In this document: positions 11,959 through 26,325 of the stretch, in pieces
How positions within the stretch are numbered: the stretch's first letter is position 1
How the letters are laid out: each line of letters begins with the position of its first letter
Assembly (NCBI RefSeq): GCF_030867145.1
Contig: NC_134434.1
Coordinates: 9,858,001-9,922,000 of the forward strand
Origin: Opisthocomus hoazin
Taxonomy: Eukaryota > Chordata > Aves > Opisthocomiformes > Opisthocomidae
DNA length: 64,000 nucleotides
Direction of reading: 5' to 3'
Notes under the pieces: generated by a model
The model's database searches: none
Seen by the model: the letters and a program-made list of their open reading frames with translations, nothing else
What the model was told of the DNA's origin: nothing
Program-made: the position numbers and the translations under genes

Positions 11959-12860
11959 TGCTACTACACACGCTCTAATAGGTTTGGAGATTAAACCTTT
12001 TCTCATCTTGTGCTGTTAATATAGCCGAGCTTCCGTCAATTAAGGCTTCATTGTGACTTTAAAAAAAAAAAAAGTATCTTCCCACATGCAAGGAGTTATT
12101 GGACATTCTTATTTTACATGGGAAAAATTATTTGGAATAATAACAGGAACTTTTCCTGATGTTGCAATTTATACTGTATGGCTTCTTTTTCATGTTTCAT
12201 CTAGGTTTTTAGAAGTGAAGTATAGTAAATATGGTTCGTTAAATTGTGAAGGCGCTGGAATTACATGAACATACCACCTTAAAGGCAAGTTCTGTAACGT
12301 TATGTTGCTATTTGTGAAATGATGCCTTCACAGCACTTCAGGTGCTGTTGGACTTCATGTCCCCAACATAGTTTGGTGAGGGCTGTAACTGTTCCCAACT
12401 ACTTGTACATTTAAGTCTGAACTTGTAACAATATTTAATGTATTTAGAGATCTTCCTGTTTCAGGGTTTAAGTAAACTGACCCACTAAGGTCGTGTGACT
12501 TTTCTGTACTGTTATAAACTTCATTGTAATAAAAGAAGAGAAAAATTTATATGCCTTTTTATTCATGACCAGCTGTGGACAACTGCGTGAAAGGTTTGTA
12601 CAGATGCATGCCATGGTAGCTATTGGTGTAATGAACACAATTGCTGGTGCTGTTTTGATAAAATCTGAATTCTTTGTTCTAAAATTAAGTCACTCCTTAG
12701 CTGCACGTCTGAGTAGACAAAGACCTGTACACTTATTAATTGACTGCTCAAAAATAATGCTGCAGGAGGCACATCTTAACTCTTGGTTGTAACTTCTCTT
12801 AATGCATATGTTTCTTTATTTGTGCTTTCTTGTCCTCAATAAATTTTAAATCATTTCTAG
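11959..12860 (+). other. ZNF207: ZNF207 3' UTR with two polyadenylation signals
   Basis: After the TGA (11956-11958) the sequence is AT-rich and noncoding. Canonical AATAAA signals occur at 12528-12533 and 12838-12843. The first would give a 3' UTR of about 590 bases and the second about 900. A downstream extension cannot be excluded (see the finding on strand composition). Confidence 0.75.
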
Positions 12861-15800
12861 TCCTGGCACTTGTAGGATGTAAAAGTGATTGCTTTAAAAT
12901 GCATCCTAGTGCCACATGTGTCCTGTTAGTTCATTCTTCGACTGACTCTTTTTAATGTGCAAATGGATATGAATTTCAGGAGCCTTTTAGATGAAGATTT
13001 CTAGAAGCTTAGGTGCATGTCACATGGGTGAGTGACTTCCAGTTGATGTTGTATTGAAGTTGACCTGCAAAAGAGAAAAAGCAGCCTGGCCACCTTCTCA
13101 GTGTATAAAAGAGACAGAGGAGGCAAGAGTAATGTCACATGCTGTATTTTTACTTTAATTGTTCAGAATTTCAGATCTCAACAGAATCTAAAAGATTAAT
13201 CGTCCATTGTGTACTGTGATTAGATGTTGGCTGAGTTTCTTGAGCCATTTAATTCAAGTGTCTAGAGTAAAAGACCTTTTAATCGGTTTTCCTAATTACA
13301 GTTATCAAAGAGAGGTCTTCCCCATGTGAATTAGTCATTTATCTGTTTATGAGAGTAGAATGATAAATTACTGTCAAGATTGTAATTCTCTGAATGTCTA
13401 GCATCACCATTAGTGTGCTATATTTCTGATGAGAGTGAAAATGTAGAGGGAGGCTTTTTGCATAGGAGGGAAGCGAGAGCTTCCCTGTTCTCTGCACAAC
13501 AGGGGGAAAAAGGAGTGATGAATTTTTCATTTGCAGGTCAACTTTCAATACATGTTCCAGCCTCAAGCCTTATCTGTCCAATTTCATTTATGGGGATATT
13601 TCCCCTTTTAGGGTATGTTAGAAAGATTATCAGCATTTTTGTGTTAGTTTATGTTCCACAGATGTTTTTGTGGATGGTAGAGTTTTTTCACTTAATACTG
13701 AGCATTGTGGCTCTTTTTCTTGAAAGTCTTGGGGTTTTTTAGCTGCACACTTTACTCTGTACTGTCTCTAAATAGTCAGAAATGCAGTACAGCTAAAATA
13801 CTACATTGTTTTTCAGCTTCAAATCTGGGGCCATGGAAGGGCTCATAAAAGCACTAGAGCATCCTGTACACACTAATTGCAGCTGAATGGCCTTAGTTTA
13901 ACCATTAAGAATTGCCGGGCACTTTTTTCTGAAGTGTTGAGCAGTTCTAAGACCATAACTCCAAGCCTCTGTTGAGAAGCAGTTCTCTCTGATCACTGGT
14001 ATCTGCTGATCACCTGTCAGATGTGCAGTATTTGGCTTGCAAATGTGCTGAGTGGGCCTTGATGTCAGATCTCTTGTTAGCTTTTCATCTTGCTTTCTAC
14101 ATAAGTCTAACACACGAAACTGTTTTGCTTAGGCAGTGCTTTTATACTCTGGTTTTTCTATGTTTATCTAATAAGGATAATTACAAAACAAAACACTGGA
14201 GAGATTTTTACAGTGTCTTACATTCATCCGTTTTGTAGTACTACACATAATATTCATACACTATAAATTGATCTTCTGCTTTTAAAACTACAGAACTCCT
14301 TGCTTTTTCTGAAGATCGTATTGATGCTGTAAGGATGCTTTGCCCTCCTGCCCCTAGTAAAATAAATACCTTGTCCCTTTGGTGTCTTGCCATAACTTTC
14401 CATGTGTTGTTCTCAGACCCCTACTTTTCCTGGGGAAAGTATTCAAAAACCTTACTGCATGTACTGTTAACTGATCATATCTGCAAGTTGTATTAATGAA
14501 GAGTTTCCCTCTTTTAAATAGCGACTGTCTCATTGTTCTGATAATAGTACCATTTTGTAGGTAATACTGCATAGACTTATAACTTGGATGCATTTTAAGA
14601 TTGAACTTTGCTTAGTAGCAGTGTTATGATAATCGCTCCACTAAGTACTGCCACGTATTATTCATATGGTACTCTAATTAATCGTCAGCAAGCAGGTGAA
14701 CAATTTTTCCCTGATTTTTCACGTGGATACTCACTTTCCTACTCCTGTCATTTCTGTGCTACAAGAGCTGTGATGTGGCTGTCTTCAGTTATTCTTGTCT
14801 CTCGTGTGTATTCTTCTGTAAACAGGCGGGTATTTCAGTGCATATGTTGTCTGTTGGTCCCTGCCTTCATTCCTTTGGATACTGCTTCTTAGTATTCAGA
14901 GAGTTGGATTTATGGTGCATTTTCTCAAACAGATGAAAAATAATTTGAATGTAGTAATGGCTTGTATAAAGACTAAGGCTTGGTTTACAGTACAGAGCTT
15001 AATCAATACAGTTGTGCCAGCAAAATCCCTAGTGTAATGCAGCCCTGCAGACAGTTTTTTGCTTTAGTTAATCTCTCCCTGGAAAGAGATTGCAGAATTT
15101 ATCATTACACAAAAGCATATCTCTCATCTGTTGCAGGACTCTAGTGATATAATTACATAGGCAGAAGCTTTGTTTTTCAGTTGTTGCCTAAATTTGCCAT
15201 GGCAGATCTTACAGTAAAATTAAAACTTGCAAGTGGATTTTAATCAATCATTAAATTTGAATGTTGAATTAAAAAAGAAATGGGATGCAAGAAAATATTC
15301 AGACACAGGTGGGAAAATATATTTGGCAAAATACTTAGAATTTAGGGCATCTAAGACTTGCTTAAAAGGTTCTAAATTATTTTATGCATGGTCTCAATAT
15401 CATTATGAGAGGCTTATCTCCTATCTGCTGATTTTTAGAGGAAAAGGGATGAGACTGGCATGAAAGAACCTTGGAAAAGCCCAGGCTAGGTTTTCAGAAT
15501 TCTTGATACGACTGTTTCATACTGCCTTTACAATATCTTTCTGCCTTTGGCGAAGGTTGCTTTAAATAAAATCTTAAATTAGCTGGCTTATGTGGACTAA
15601 AAATTTATTCTTTTTGGAACTTTAGGATTCTTTTTTTTTTTTTTTCTTCCACATATGAGATTTTTAGGTGGTGGTAATAAATTTGAGAAATTTGAGGCTG
15701 GGATGTATATGTGATAATTTTGGTGGATAACTATTCCTCGCTCTGTGCATGCATGGGAGAACATAAACAAGCTTCTAGAAACACATTCAGCTGCATCTGC

Positions 15801-18800
15801 CTTCTATGGTTTCTGCTGTTATTTTAGTGTATGGAGCTTTTGAACAGTGCTTACATAGAACTGTATAACTTTCTTAAAACTTGGATAAAATTGAATGGAA
15901 TATATAACCTGCAGTTATTTTATAGGAATCAGAGGATTCTTCATACAAGATTCAAAAATAAAATATGAAGATTACTTCAGTTTTATAAACAGCAAGAAGG
16001 GCATTATGACTCTTCAGCTAAATTGAGACCCTGATATACCAGTCCATGAGCTGGGGCTGCAATTTTAAATGGTAACCGATGACCCTTAAAAATAGTAGTA
16101 AATGTCTTAATAATTGTACTGGTCTAGCTTCTACATAAATACTAAGGTGAGGATAAACATTTTCAGTGGCTGATGGAATCTTCACTTTTGTGAACTAGTA
16201 CAGTAAATACTATCAGTTATGGGAAAAAAGCCCCAAGACAACTGACTTATGTTCCATTGATCAAGATGCAAAGCAGAACAAACTGTCCAATTCAGAAATA
16301 GCTACCATCTGTATAAAGTTTTGTTTGGGCCTAACAAATAGGTGCATAGCAGTCATTTTCTTTTGTTTGCTTGATCACTGGAATTTTGTTAAACTTTGAA
16401 TGCATGTCTTTCACTTAATTGGGTCATGTTTTTTCTAAAATTTAAATTTTTCTTCTTCCTATAGCCCTGCCATAGGACAGGCTGAGGCAGAGTCTCAGTG
16501 TTGCCCTGTTCAGTCTGAGGCAAGTGGGATTTATTTTATTCATTCTGGGGGCTTTCACAGCTTTATGGCTGTTGGATATTTATGTCCCCAAACTTGCAGC
16601 AAGTTTGGTGAAGGCCCCTAAATTTGTTCTAATTTAGGTTTTTTATTCTCTTTTGGTAGATGGGCTCTATATTAATATTTATATTTTTATTATTGTTGTG
16701 TTTTGAAGAGTCTTAGGGGGAGGGAACATGTTTTAAGATGTTTGGGTTCCTTTTCTCTTAATGGAAGGTGTTTCCTTCAAGGCTGCTCAGGTAGTCCTTC
16801 AGCCACACTGCCCCCTCCCCCCCTTCCCCTGCATTGCATCTGTGCTATATTTGGTTTTGGTCCTGTGACTTCTTGTAGTCTCTGAACTGCAGGTGCGTAA
16901 ATATCAACTACTAATGTTTCCTCTTCTGGAGAGATGTATCTGTTGAAGTGCTTAAAATACTAAGGTCTTAAGTGGTAAGTGACATTTATAGTCACAAAAT
17001 TGTGTAGCCTAAATTACAGAATACGGTTTCTCTGGAGGAGGTTAAGTTGTTAATAATGCTGCATGTGTGAGCTGCACGATAATGAATGTTAATGTAGAGC
17101 CCTATGAAGAAATGGAGATTCGAGTTGATAGAGTAGAAGAGTGAGAAAGCAAAGCTGCAGATTCCCTGAAACTCACAAACTGGAGAAAGCCTTTTAATTA
17201 ATCTCACAAATACACCAAACTTCACAATATTTTGTCTGTTCCAACAACACTGAAAGCCATAGCACTTTCTTGAAGCCTTGTGGAATTCTCTTGCATATTT
17301 AGAATTTGCTTAGGTATATGCTTATCTGAAGCTGCTTCTTTCACACAGTGCCTAGCAAAAAGTTCTACCCTTTGTGAAGAATCAACTTCAGTGTTGCTGC
17401 TCGCTCTACTGCAGATACATTGGCTTTGAATGCTTGAGGTTGCTTAAAGACAACTTCAGCTTCAGAATAACAGGTTTTGTCCAAGGAGGTCTTGCAGCCT
17501 ATCAGCAGTGAAACAGGAGATTAACAAATATCTGGGGCAGGTTTAAATACTTCAAGTTTTTGAGATCTCCTTAAAATTTGTGGTGGTTTTTGATGAGCAT
17601 AGACTGTGTTTCATTTTTCTAATATTTTGCTAAATAGTGACCCCCCAGTGTGATTTCCAGTAATTTTAATTGAAGGATAGAGTTGTAATTCTTAACTTAG
17701 TTGCAAGAGTGGATTTCACCTTCCTGTTGTACTCCTCTTTGTTTGTACTCTGCCCTTTGCATTTTTCCTGTAGAAGCACGCCCCCCCCACCCCCCCATCG
17801 GTTAGTCTGAGTGGAAGATTGACATGTCCTCTGTTAACTGTTTCAAAATGATTACTGAGCATGGCATTGCTTTTCTAATTCTCAATGTGGTGCTACCCCT
17901 GATAACACTGGAGATGAGAACAACACTTCAAGATACACAAAAGCAACTATTATTTGTTTCACGTGTTTTGTCTATAGGAGCATTTGGCTTAGGTCTTATT
18001 TCCCTAGAATGTCTAAGGAAACCATTTAACCAAAAATAATAAGCAGTATGGCTTGTACTTCTTGCTTTAAGTATCTGAATCTCTTAGAGGCTCAAAGTGA
18101 AAAATAGGTGGATTTCACATGCCTGATACTCAACTTTGTTACCAGTTTCCATTTAAAGACTGATGCAGCACTAGGTTGTTTTTATCCAGCTACTCATATT
18201 GAGCTTGTCATCAAGCACACAAAGCTAAAATTCAGATATGTATGCTGTCTACCCTACTTGGATCCACACTTGGGTTATATCTTACAAATTGATATCCTGG
18301 TGACACTAAAAGTGTTCAGAGAAATTGCTTTGATCTGTTTCTGTTGAAGATGACTAGGTTTGACATGTTAATGGAAAAAATGTCTCCAAACTGCAGTTCC
18401 TCTTTTCATAGTGTCATTGTTTAAGCTCTGTGTACGGATACTTCGGAGTAAATGAACCATTCCTTTGTGTTTTGCCATGTTTTGTGAGCAAAACATTGCA
18501 TTTCTCAGCACCACGTTGCTGTAGATATTTTTTTCCTTGAAGCTGCTTTTAGACAATTCCAAGACTAATTTAACGCTGTCTAATTCTGAAAGATGCATTT
18601 GACATTAAGACAATGCCATGAGGTGTTACTGTATGAATTAAATAGAGTTTTGGCTCTGGGTTTTCCTTCTACACTGTGAATACTGCTTGTAATTTCTGGT
18701 GAGTAGTTCACACGTCGTTCACTTCCATCCTTTACATTCCTGTCCTGTCTGTAAGTCTCTAAGGGACTGGACGGGACAGGTCTCTTGTTGCCTCTTCGGG

Positions 18801-21800
18801 AGTTGGTAGCTTTAGCAGGTTGCATTGATGTTACTCTGATGTGTTACCATACACTGTCCTTAAATTTGCAGCAAGTAATGATGTGCATTTTTCTTTAGCT
18901 TTGTGTTTTGCCCTTAAAGATACATGTGCAAGTGCTGCTGTCTTCCTAGTCACCAGGATGGCATAATGGCTCTATACTTTTTGCTGGGAGTATCTCCTCA
19001 GCTATTAGACCAGCCAGCCTGCCATCTCTTTTCAAACAACTCGTAAATTTCTCATCTAGTGCAAATGGTTCATATTTTGCTCTTCTTGTGAAGTTCCATT
19101 AGTGACATCTTCCTCCTTGCCCCCTCCTGTGGATCTAAAGGGGCTAGTTAAAAAAAAAAATACACTGTAAATGAGATCCCTTTATTTTGAGGGACAATAG
19201 TGTGTTTTTACTGACGCTCCCAGTATTATAGCAGTCTGTTTATTACAAAGTTGTCCGTCTCTCTGTTTGTGGAATTTCTTTTCTAATGATAGTATTTCAG
19301 TGACTTGACTTTTGTCAATATTAATGGGAGTAGGTCTTGGGGAGTTTGGGGGTTTTTTAAGCTTAAGTAGATATACCTGACTTTTTTTTAAGGGCAGGAA
19401 TTACTGGTATCCTGCTCAGCTGGGTGAATTTACAGCCAGTGTTTTTAACAAGAGAAGTGAATGTGAGATGGGGCAAATAAAGTACATGGCACGCAAGAAG
19501 TTTTGCCTTGCTTTAGAATTGTGTGAGAAGTTCATAGTGTGTTCTGTGCCTTACCTAATAAAGATTGTAGCCCTTGAATACTCTGAGGAATAGGTTACCT
19601 CCAGAAGAATTTGTTTTAAAAGGAGTTAAGATAGAACTGAAGTGATTCTGAAGTGTAACATCTATAACATTCCTTTTGAAGTTCTGAAGAAAACTTTGTG
19701 AGAGTTTTCTTATGCTGTAAGCAGCGGCTTTATGCAGTCGTGATTGTCAGAGTGCAGATTCTTAGTAAGGCTCTACTAGAAGAAAATACAGCTTGATATA
19801 CAAAATATCTACAGTATTGGTAGATTCTGTTGTATAGTGAATGAACTTTTACTTCTCACATGTGAAGGTCTGTGTGAGGGAGCCAGGCGCTTTAGCTTGT
19901 TGCTTTTGCAGACAGCCATATGCTGTCTTGAGCCACAGGATCCCGCATGCTATCCTCAGTCGTTTGTTCTTAGCATCCCGATGAGTCCGTATTGACTGTC
20001 TGTGGCATGAACTGTCTGTGAGGGCTGGTATTTCTGCACCTGATAACTGTTGGGAATAGTGAGGCGCTTGCACCTTCTGAGCAAGTTTAAAATAACTTGT
20101 TTTAGTCTTACGGGCTTTCTTGCAATAGGAACAGTCAGCAGTGTTGCTGCTTTAATGACAATGAATTAACTTTTCTGTCAATATTGTGTTGAACTTATAT
20201 TAAGGTTTTTCTTTCTCAGGGATTTAAAGAAGTTTAAAAGTTTTGAGAAAATAGTAGAATTTTAATGCTAGTATCATCTTAACTAAAAATGAACATACAA
20301 CTTTGAGAGCTTAAAAACTTCTCTTGTTAGTAGTTAAAGCATACCTCTCTGTTAGCTAACGTCCTTGTACCAGATTCAAGCTTCTGACATCTCAAATGTT
20401 ATTTCTTAAATTTTGTCTAAATCTTAACCATGTTTCCAGGTGCTATTCAGAAAGGATGTGCGTGTGTAGAATTTCAGCTTCTGCTGCCCTTAGTAGCGAG
20501 TATGTATAAATGGTTTTCACTAACAGCAATTTTGAATTGCTAGAAATTACGCCATACAACCAAAGGAAGCTATTTCACGGTCTCCCAACTTAGAAGATTG
20601 CGTAATGCTTTGAAATAAAGATGTCATGCAGAGCTTTTTTTCTCTCTTTTTTTCATTGAGTTACTTACATATGTGTTATTTGCACTGAATTCTTTAGCTT
20701 CTTTCCCATAAATTTTAGTGGAAGAAAATACCTTTTGCTCTTTCGTTTGTAAAGTCTAGAATAAGAAAACACAGTTTATGAGACTGTTTAATGAAGAAAC
20801 CTGGCGATGTAAGTATTGTAATTTCCTTTATGCTTGTGGTAGGCAACAGGGTTACCTTGTTAACTTCTGGCTTGTGTGTGAAAAATACCAGAAAATTAAG
20901 GGCAAACTGAAAGTAGTTTTATAGTTGCCTTCATACGCTTTTCTTAAGCAACAAATAGCAGTAATTGAAGTTTGGCAGCTTTTTTAATGAAAAACTAAAT
21001 TATGGGTTAAACTCCTTGGTTTAATACAATTTGTGTTTCTGTTAACTAGCAGCAGAATTTCAGCATTTGCTACTTACTGGTAGAGAAGAAAAATTCCACA
21101 GCACTGCCAGTACAGGTTAGTTTAATCTGTAAGTACCTGATGTTCCTGTTTGAAATAATTTGTTCAAATGATACCACTTAAATACTTGAGGGGAATTTTC
21201 GTCTCTGAAATGTGAATGTATCTGTTATCTGTTACTGTTCTCAGTAGTGAGTGAAGATCTGTAATGGCTTTAACTACACTTGTGGGTAGGTAATATCTGC
21301 AAGAGCTTTTAAGGAAAATTGAATATGGAACCTTAACAAATAGCCGTTTGTGTTACTGAGAAGTGTGAAGACCTAAAGTTGAAGTCACTTCTTTGGTAAC
21401 ACGCCTGTTATAAGAGCCGGTTTGATCAGTGAACCGATCACAGGGTACTTTATTTGTTGTGTTGGTGAATAAGCATTTCTGTTTGTAAGAATCCCTAGCA
21501 GTAATGTAACCTTTCTTTTGATTTTCTTTAGCTGTTGCTAATTGCTGTCTTCTAGGAACAGATTTTTTACTTTGTTAGGCCTGTGAGTCAGGAACTTCTT
21601 GTTCTCTGACTTTTTTCGTGTGTGTGTGTTAGTCCATTTCAGCACTGCAGAGGCTGCCTACAGGTGTGGTTTTGCCCTACTGTTTATCATACTCCAGAGG
21701 TACTGCTCTGCTTCTGTTCTTTTTTCTTCTGCCCTATTCCATATTCCTGGAATAGGCACTTTGTTTTTGTTTCCTAGAGATTCTACACCTTAAAAGAAAA

Positions 21801-24169
21801 TACAAGAGATTCTTTTTGATTGGATAAAAGATGCAGCCTTCTCCAGAATAGCTGCAAACACTTACTTTTATTTAAGGTTTGTGTACCTCATCTCTACATA
21901 TCAGGACGGGAGATGGAAACTTTCTGTGCTGTAGCACATAGCATAGTTTCACACCTGGGTGAGCTGTAATGCTGTGCTTGAATCCCTTCTCAAGGACATG
22001 TCACATGGTGAATTTGAGGGGCTTTTGACATCACTGGTGGATAATTACATAGAAACTTGGTATTGTGACCATCATAACTAGTGTGGTAGCCGAACAGACC
22101 CTTAAGTTTTGCCAGCTCATCTGAATGGTCTTAGAGGAGTTTCATGAGAGTGACTTGATGTATCCAGCAGTATTGTTTATTTTAAAGTTTTGGAATCCTA
22201 CACGACACTGCAGAAGTCGTCATACTAACTTAAAAATTCCAAGGGGATTATTACCTTCCCAGGTTTTGGAATAGTGACACTGGAAGCCCACCTCCTGGCA
22301 TCTTCTTTACATCACTTCTCAGTCACACTAAATTGCCCTGTCTGCAAAATGAGCCACATGCAAAATTTTGAATAATGTTCCATAGGTGTCACTCCCTAGG
22401 AAAAAAGTTGCGTAATAAAAATTATAACTTACTTCTCTGTGTATTTCCTAGATCTTAATGGTAGATGTGCATGCAAAATAGGGATACCTTGCTGTGAAGC
22501 CATTATCCTGTTAACAGAATGTGTGCTGGTTTCTTCTAGCTGCTATGGTTGACCCTAGTTGATACTTAATGCAATGCTCAGTAATAAGTCGGAATGAGTA
22601 ACTGATTGCTCTTGGCCGCTAAATTACTTGCGAAGTCTTGGTTTTGACAGTGGTTGGATGGTGACCTGTAGTAGTGGTACACCTGCTTGGCAATCAGTGG
22701 GGATAGCTAAAAGGTAGCGGTGTTCTCTGGTGTGTTAGCAACAAAAGTGTATTTGTCCAGGGTAGATGCCAGTATGAACTCTTGTAGAACATAATATCTT
22801 TGTGAAACTTTTAATGGCAATTAGTTACAGTATTTTTTGGTAAAATTAAGTTGATTTCCTTTTGAGACTGGAGCAAAACAATACGAAGAATCTGAGATTT
22901 CATAAGCAGGTGAGAAGTCCTCAGGTATAGCTCAACTTCTGGTACACCATTGCAGCAGCTGTCCAGTCTGATGTGGTTCAGGAGTCTTCCTTCCCAGTTC
23001 TGACGCGGTATATATGGACCAGTGAGTCAGTTCACGCCATCGCCTTTAGATTCCTGCTCAATGAACTGAATCACGCCTTCAGAGGTTCTGGTCACTCTGC
23101 AGCGAACCCAGACTCCAAACTGGGTTTAAGGTACCTTAAAGCACATGATTGAATTATGTCCCCTCTCAGTAGAAGTACAGCCACAAAAGTTAATGCGTCA
23201 TGAAGGGTTTTTCTGTAACTTGATACTGCTGTTGTGTAAGTAGTATGAAGAGGATGGGATCATGATCTTTTTCAAAAGACAGGTGGCAAAATATTGATGT
23301 TGAATTTAATTTGAGGAAGTGAGAGACTGGTAAGTATGTGCATCACTTTAATGCATGCAAATAATGGTAACAGTAACTAGCTTAATTTTATAGCGTTCAG
23401 TTTGCTAGAAAGATTCAAAGAAAATACGGGGCAAACATTTGCATCCATTAGGAACCTTCTGTGAACTGTATGCTTCAGGAATGGGTCACTGCACATAAAC
23501 ACCTCTGTAACGTGTGTCTGCCACTTTGTAACAGTCTCTGATTAAACAAGTGAACTACTGTTACTGTGTATTTTTTTTTCTGCTCTTGAGGAGCTATAGA
23601 AGTTGTTACTGCAACGAATGTTAGCTGTTCCAAAGTGTCTAAGTATAAAATCCACCTTCACTTCTGTTACGCTTTGAATAACTTTGTACTAGGTCTCTGA
23701 TTGTCTATAAACTGCAAAAACTCGTTCATGTAAGCTTTATCTTAAAAAAAGTGTTTTATAGCTGAAGACAAGCAAATGAATCCCAATTTCTTAACTTCTA
23801 GCTTCCTTTTGCTGATGATGTGCTGTCCTTCTGCTGAACTGACTGTACAAAAAAATTGACTATTAAGGAAGAGTCAGGGGGAATATGGAGGAAAAGTATC
23901 TAATAGCATTTTCGTAAAACCTGGTAGAGAGGGCGGCTGCTAAGTGGTCTGTTCAAAACCCTTTTAGAGCAGAACACTGGGGAGATGAGGTAGCTTTGAA
24001 GATGTGTGGCCTTGCTAGGCCTGTTCGTCTCATTTAGCTGCCACTGTTTACTTGTAGATGAATTTCTAAGAGGAAGATATAGCCATAATTTTAATGCTAC
24101 ACAACCTGGAAGAATTCATGGCATTTTGAGTTGTATATGTGTAATGAGGAGCAGCTTGATACTAAGTGT
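12860..24169. other. 11-kb stretch without a recognised gene
   Basis: All open frames here are short, lack family resemblance and are not flanked by convincing splice sites. The plus strand is T-rich with many T-runs, and plus-strand AATAAA motifs occur now and then, for example near 19.48, 19.56 and 20.62 kb. Candidate contents are an extended ZNF207 3' UTR, a noncoding RNA or plain intergenic DNA. No CR1 fragment, CpG island or conserved RNA gene was recognised. A C-run lies near 17.78 kb and poly-T/A runs are scattered through it. Confidence 0.6.
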
Positions 24170-25560
24170 AGAATCACAGAATGGTTTGTGTTGGAAGGGA
24201 CCTTATGGATCATCTTGTTCCAGCCCCGTGCCATGGGCATGGACCCCTTCCACCAGCCCAGGCTGCTCAAAGCCCCGTCCAACCTGACCTTGGACACTGC
24301 CAGGGAGGGGGCAGCCACAGCTTCTCTGGGCAACCTGTGCCAGGGCCTCACCACCCTCAGAGTGAAGAATTTCTTCCTTATAGCTAGGCTAAACCTTACC
24401 CTTTTTCAGCTTGAAGCCATCACCCCTTGTTCTGTCACTACATGCTCTTGTAAAAAGCACCTCTCTGGCTTTCTTGTAGCCTACTTTAAGTACTGAAAGG
24501 CTCCCCGCAGCCTTCTCTTCTCCAGGCTGAACAGCCCCAGCTCTCCCAGCCTTTCCTCACAGCAGAGGGGTTCCAGCCCTTGGATCGTTGCTGGGGTCTC
24601 CTCTGGCCCTGCTTCAACAGCTCCAGGTTTATGCTGTGCTGCGGGCTCCAGAGCTGGACACAGGACTCCCAGGGGAGGTCTCACCAGAGTGGGGCAGAGG
24701 GGCAGAATCCCCTCCCTTGCCCTGTGCCCACGCTGCTGGGGATATGCAGCCCAGGAGACAGTTGGCTTTCTGGGCTCGAGTGTGCATTGTCAGGTCGTGT
24801 TGAGCTGCTCGTCAACCAGCATCCCCAAGTCTTCCTCAGGGCTGCCCTCAATCCATTTTCTGCCCAGCCTGTATTTGTTCTTGGCATTGCCCCGACCCAT
24901 GTGCAGGACCTTGCCCTTGGCCTTGGTGAACCTCATGAGGTTCGCACAGGCCCACCTCTCCAGCTTGTCCAGGTCCCTTTGGATGGCATCCCTTCCCTCC
25001 AGTGTGTTGACCGCACCCCTCAGCTTGGTGTCATCAGCAAACTTGCTGAGGGTGTCCTTGATCCCACTGTCCATGCTGCTGAAACAACACCTGTCCCAGT
25101 ACTGACCACTGAGGAACACCAGTTGTCACTGGTCTCCACGTGGACACCGAGCTGTTGACTGCAACTCTTTGAGTGCAACCATCCAACCACTCCTTATCTA
25201 CCGAGTGGTCCATACATCAAATCCATGTCTCCAATTTAGGATGTCACACAGGACAGTGTCAAATGCTTTTGCTCAAGTCCAGGTAGATGATGTCAGGTGC
25301 TCTTCCCTTACCCACCAATGCAGTAACCCCGTCGTAGAAGGCCACCAAATTCATCGGGTAGGGTTTGCCCTTAGTGAAGCCACATAGGCTGCCACGAGTC
25401 ACCTCCTTATTTTCATGTGCCTTAGTGTGGTTTACAGGAGGATCTGTTTCACAGTCTTGCTGGGCACAGAAGTGAGACTGGCTGGCCTGTAGCTCCTCAG
25501 GATGCAGAGGACCCTTTAGGGGAGGCTGCTGCTTTGCATGAGCATGTTCCTGGAGTTATG
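24170..25560 (-). mobile_element. Long degraded CR1 LINE copy with reverse transcriptase remnant
   Basis: On the plus strand it opens AGAATCACAGAATGGTTTGT, the reverse complement of the CR1 3' end, so the element reads on the minus strand. Beyond the 3' region, the minus strand at about 24790-25119 stays open and contains KFADDTKL, the reverse transcriptase active-site block with its Asp pair. Further 5' (about 25240-25300) lies LDLSK followed by a shifted AFD block (motif A), broken by an extra A. In-frame stops are also present nearby. It is therefore a dead, 5'-truncated copy of about 1.4 kb, much longer than the other CR1 pieces here. It sits between the convergent ZNF207 and SAMD9L-like genes. 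Confidence 0.93.
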
Positions 25561-26325
25561 TTCTGTGGCCCTGGGGAAATCTGAGGGGGCATTTGAAAAA
25601 CGGGGCAATGGAAAAGCTGGGTAGGGCAAGGGGGGGTTGTGTGTTGCCTGGCTGGTTACAGCACTCCCACGTCTGCTCTGTCAGACTGGGGGTAACTGGA
25701 GTGTGACTGGGAGAAGCAGAAGGAGGATGGGTCTGTACTTCGGCCCCGTGAGCCTCCGCAGCCCGGTTTGCAACGCGGGACCCCAAGTGCTGGTCTGTAG
25801 GTTTATGCTTTTTCTGCAAGTCTTGTTTTTTTCTGTGGGCCACAGGAGGAGAGTTGCGTTAATCATAGCCTTACGAGGTAAAGCATTTGGACCTGAGCTG
25901 TGGGTTTGTAAGAGATAGAAATGGATGTCTTTGAAAAACAAGACACCCACGTTGGGGTCCTTCAGAGGAAAGACTGGAGCGCCTGCAGTGGTGTGGGCTG
26001 CAGGGCGGAGGGTAGCTGTCCGCAGTCTCAAGTCGAGGGTCTGCAGGCGGGCAGGAAACGAGTGGCAAAACGGACCCTCGTGGACAAGTCTTAAGGCTTT
26101 TAATTTTTCATTGTGGTAACAGTTTCTTGTTGAAAACAGCAGCTGTGCTTTTGCCACAGCATTTGAGCACATTGTGTGAACTGCTAAGCAGTTCATGCTT
26201 GCGTTTAGCTCCCGTGCTTTTCAGGACGTTTCCATATCCTATTTCTCTTCTGGGTTGAAGCCATCTATCTGGCCCCTGCTAGACTTCAGGAAGCTGCCTT
26301 TGCCCAATGACCTTGTCAAACATGC

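Noticed and set aside
24580-25158. 192-codon plus-strand open frame
   Set aside because: It runs antisense through the CR1 element and is a shadow of the repeat.
25681-26196. 171-codon minus-strand open frame beside the CR1 copy
   Set aside because: No recognisable domain, no start context and biased composition; probably chance in GC-richer DNA.
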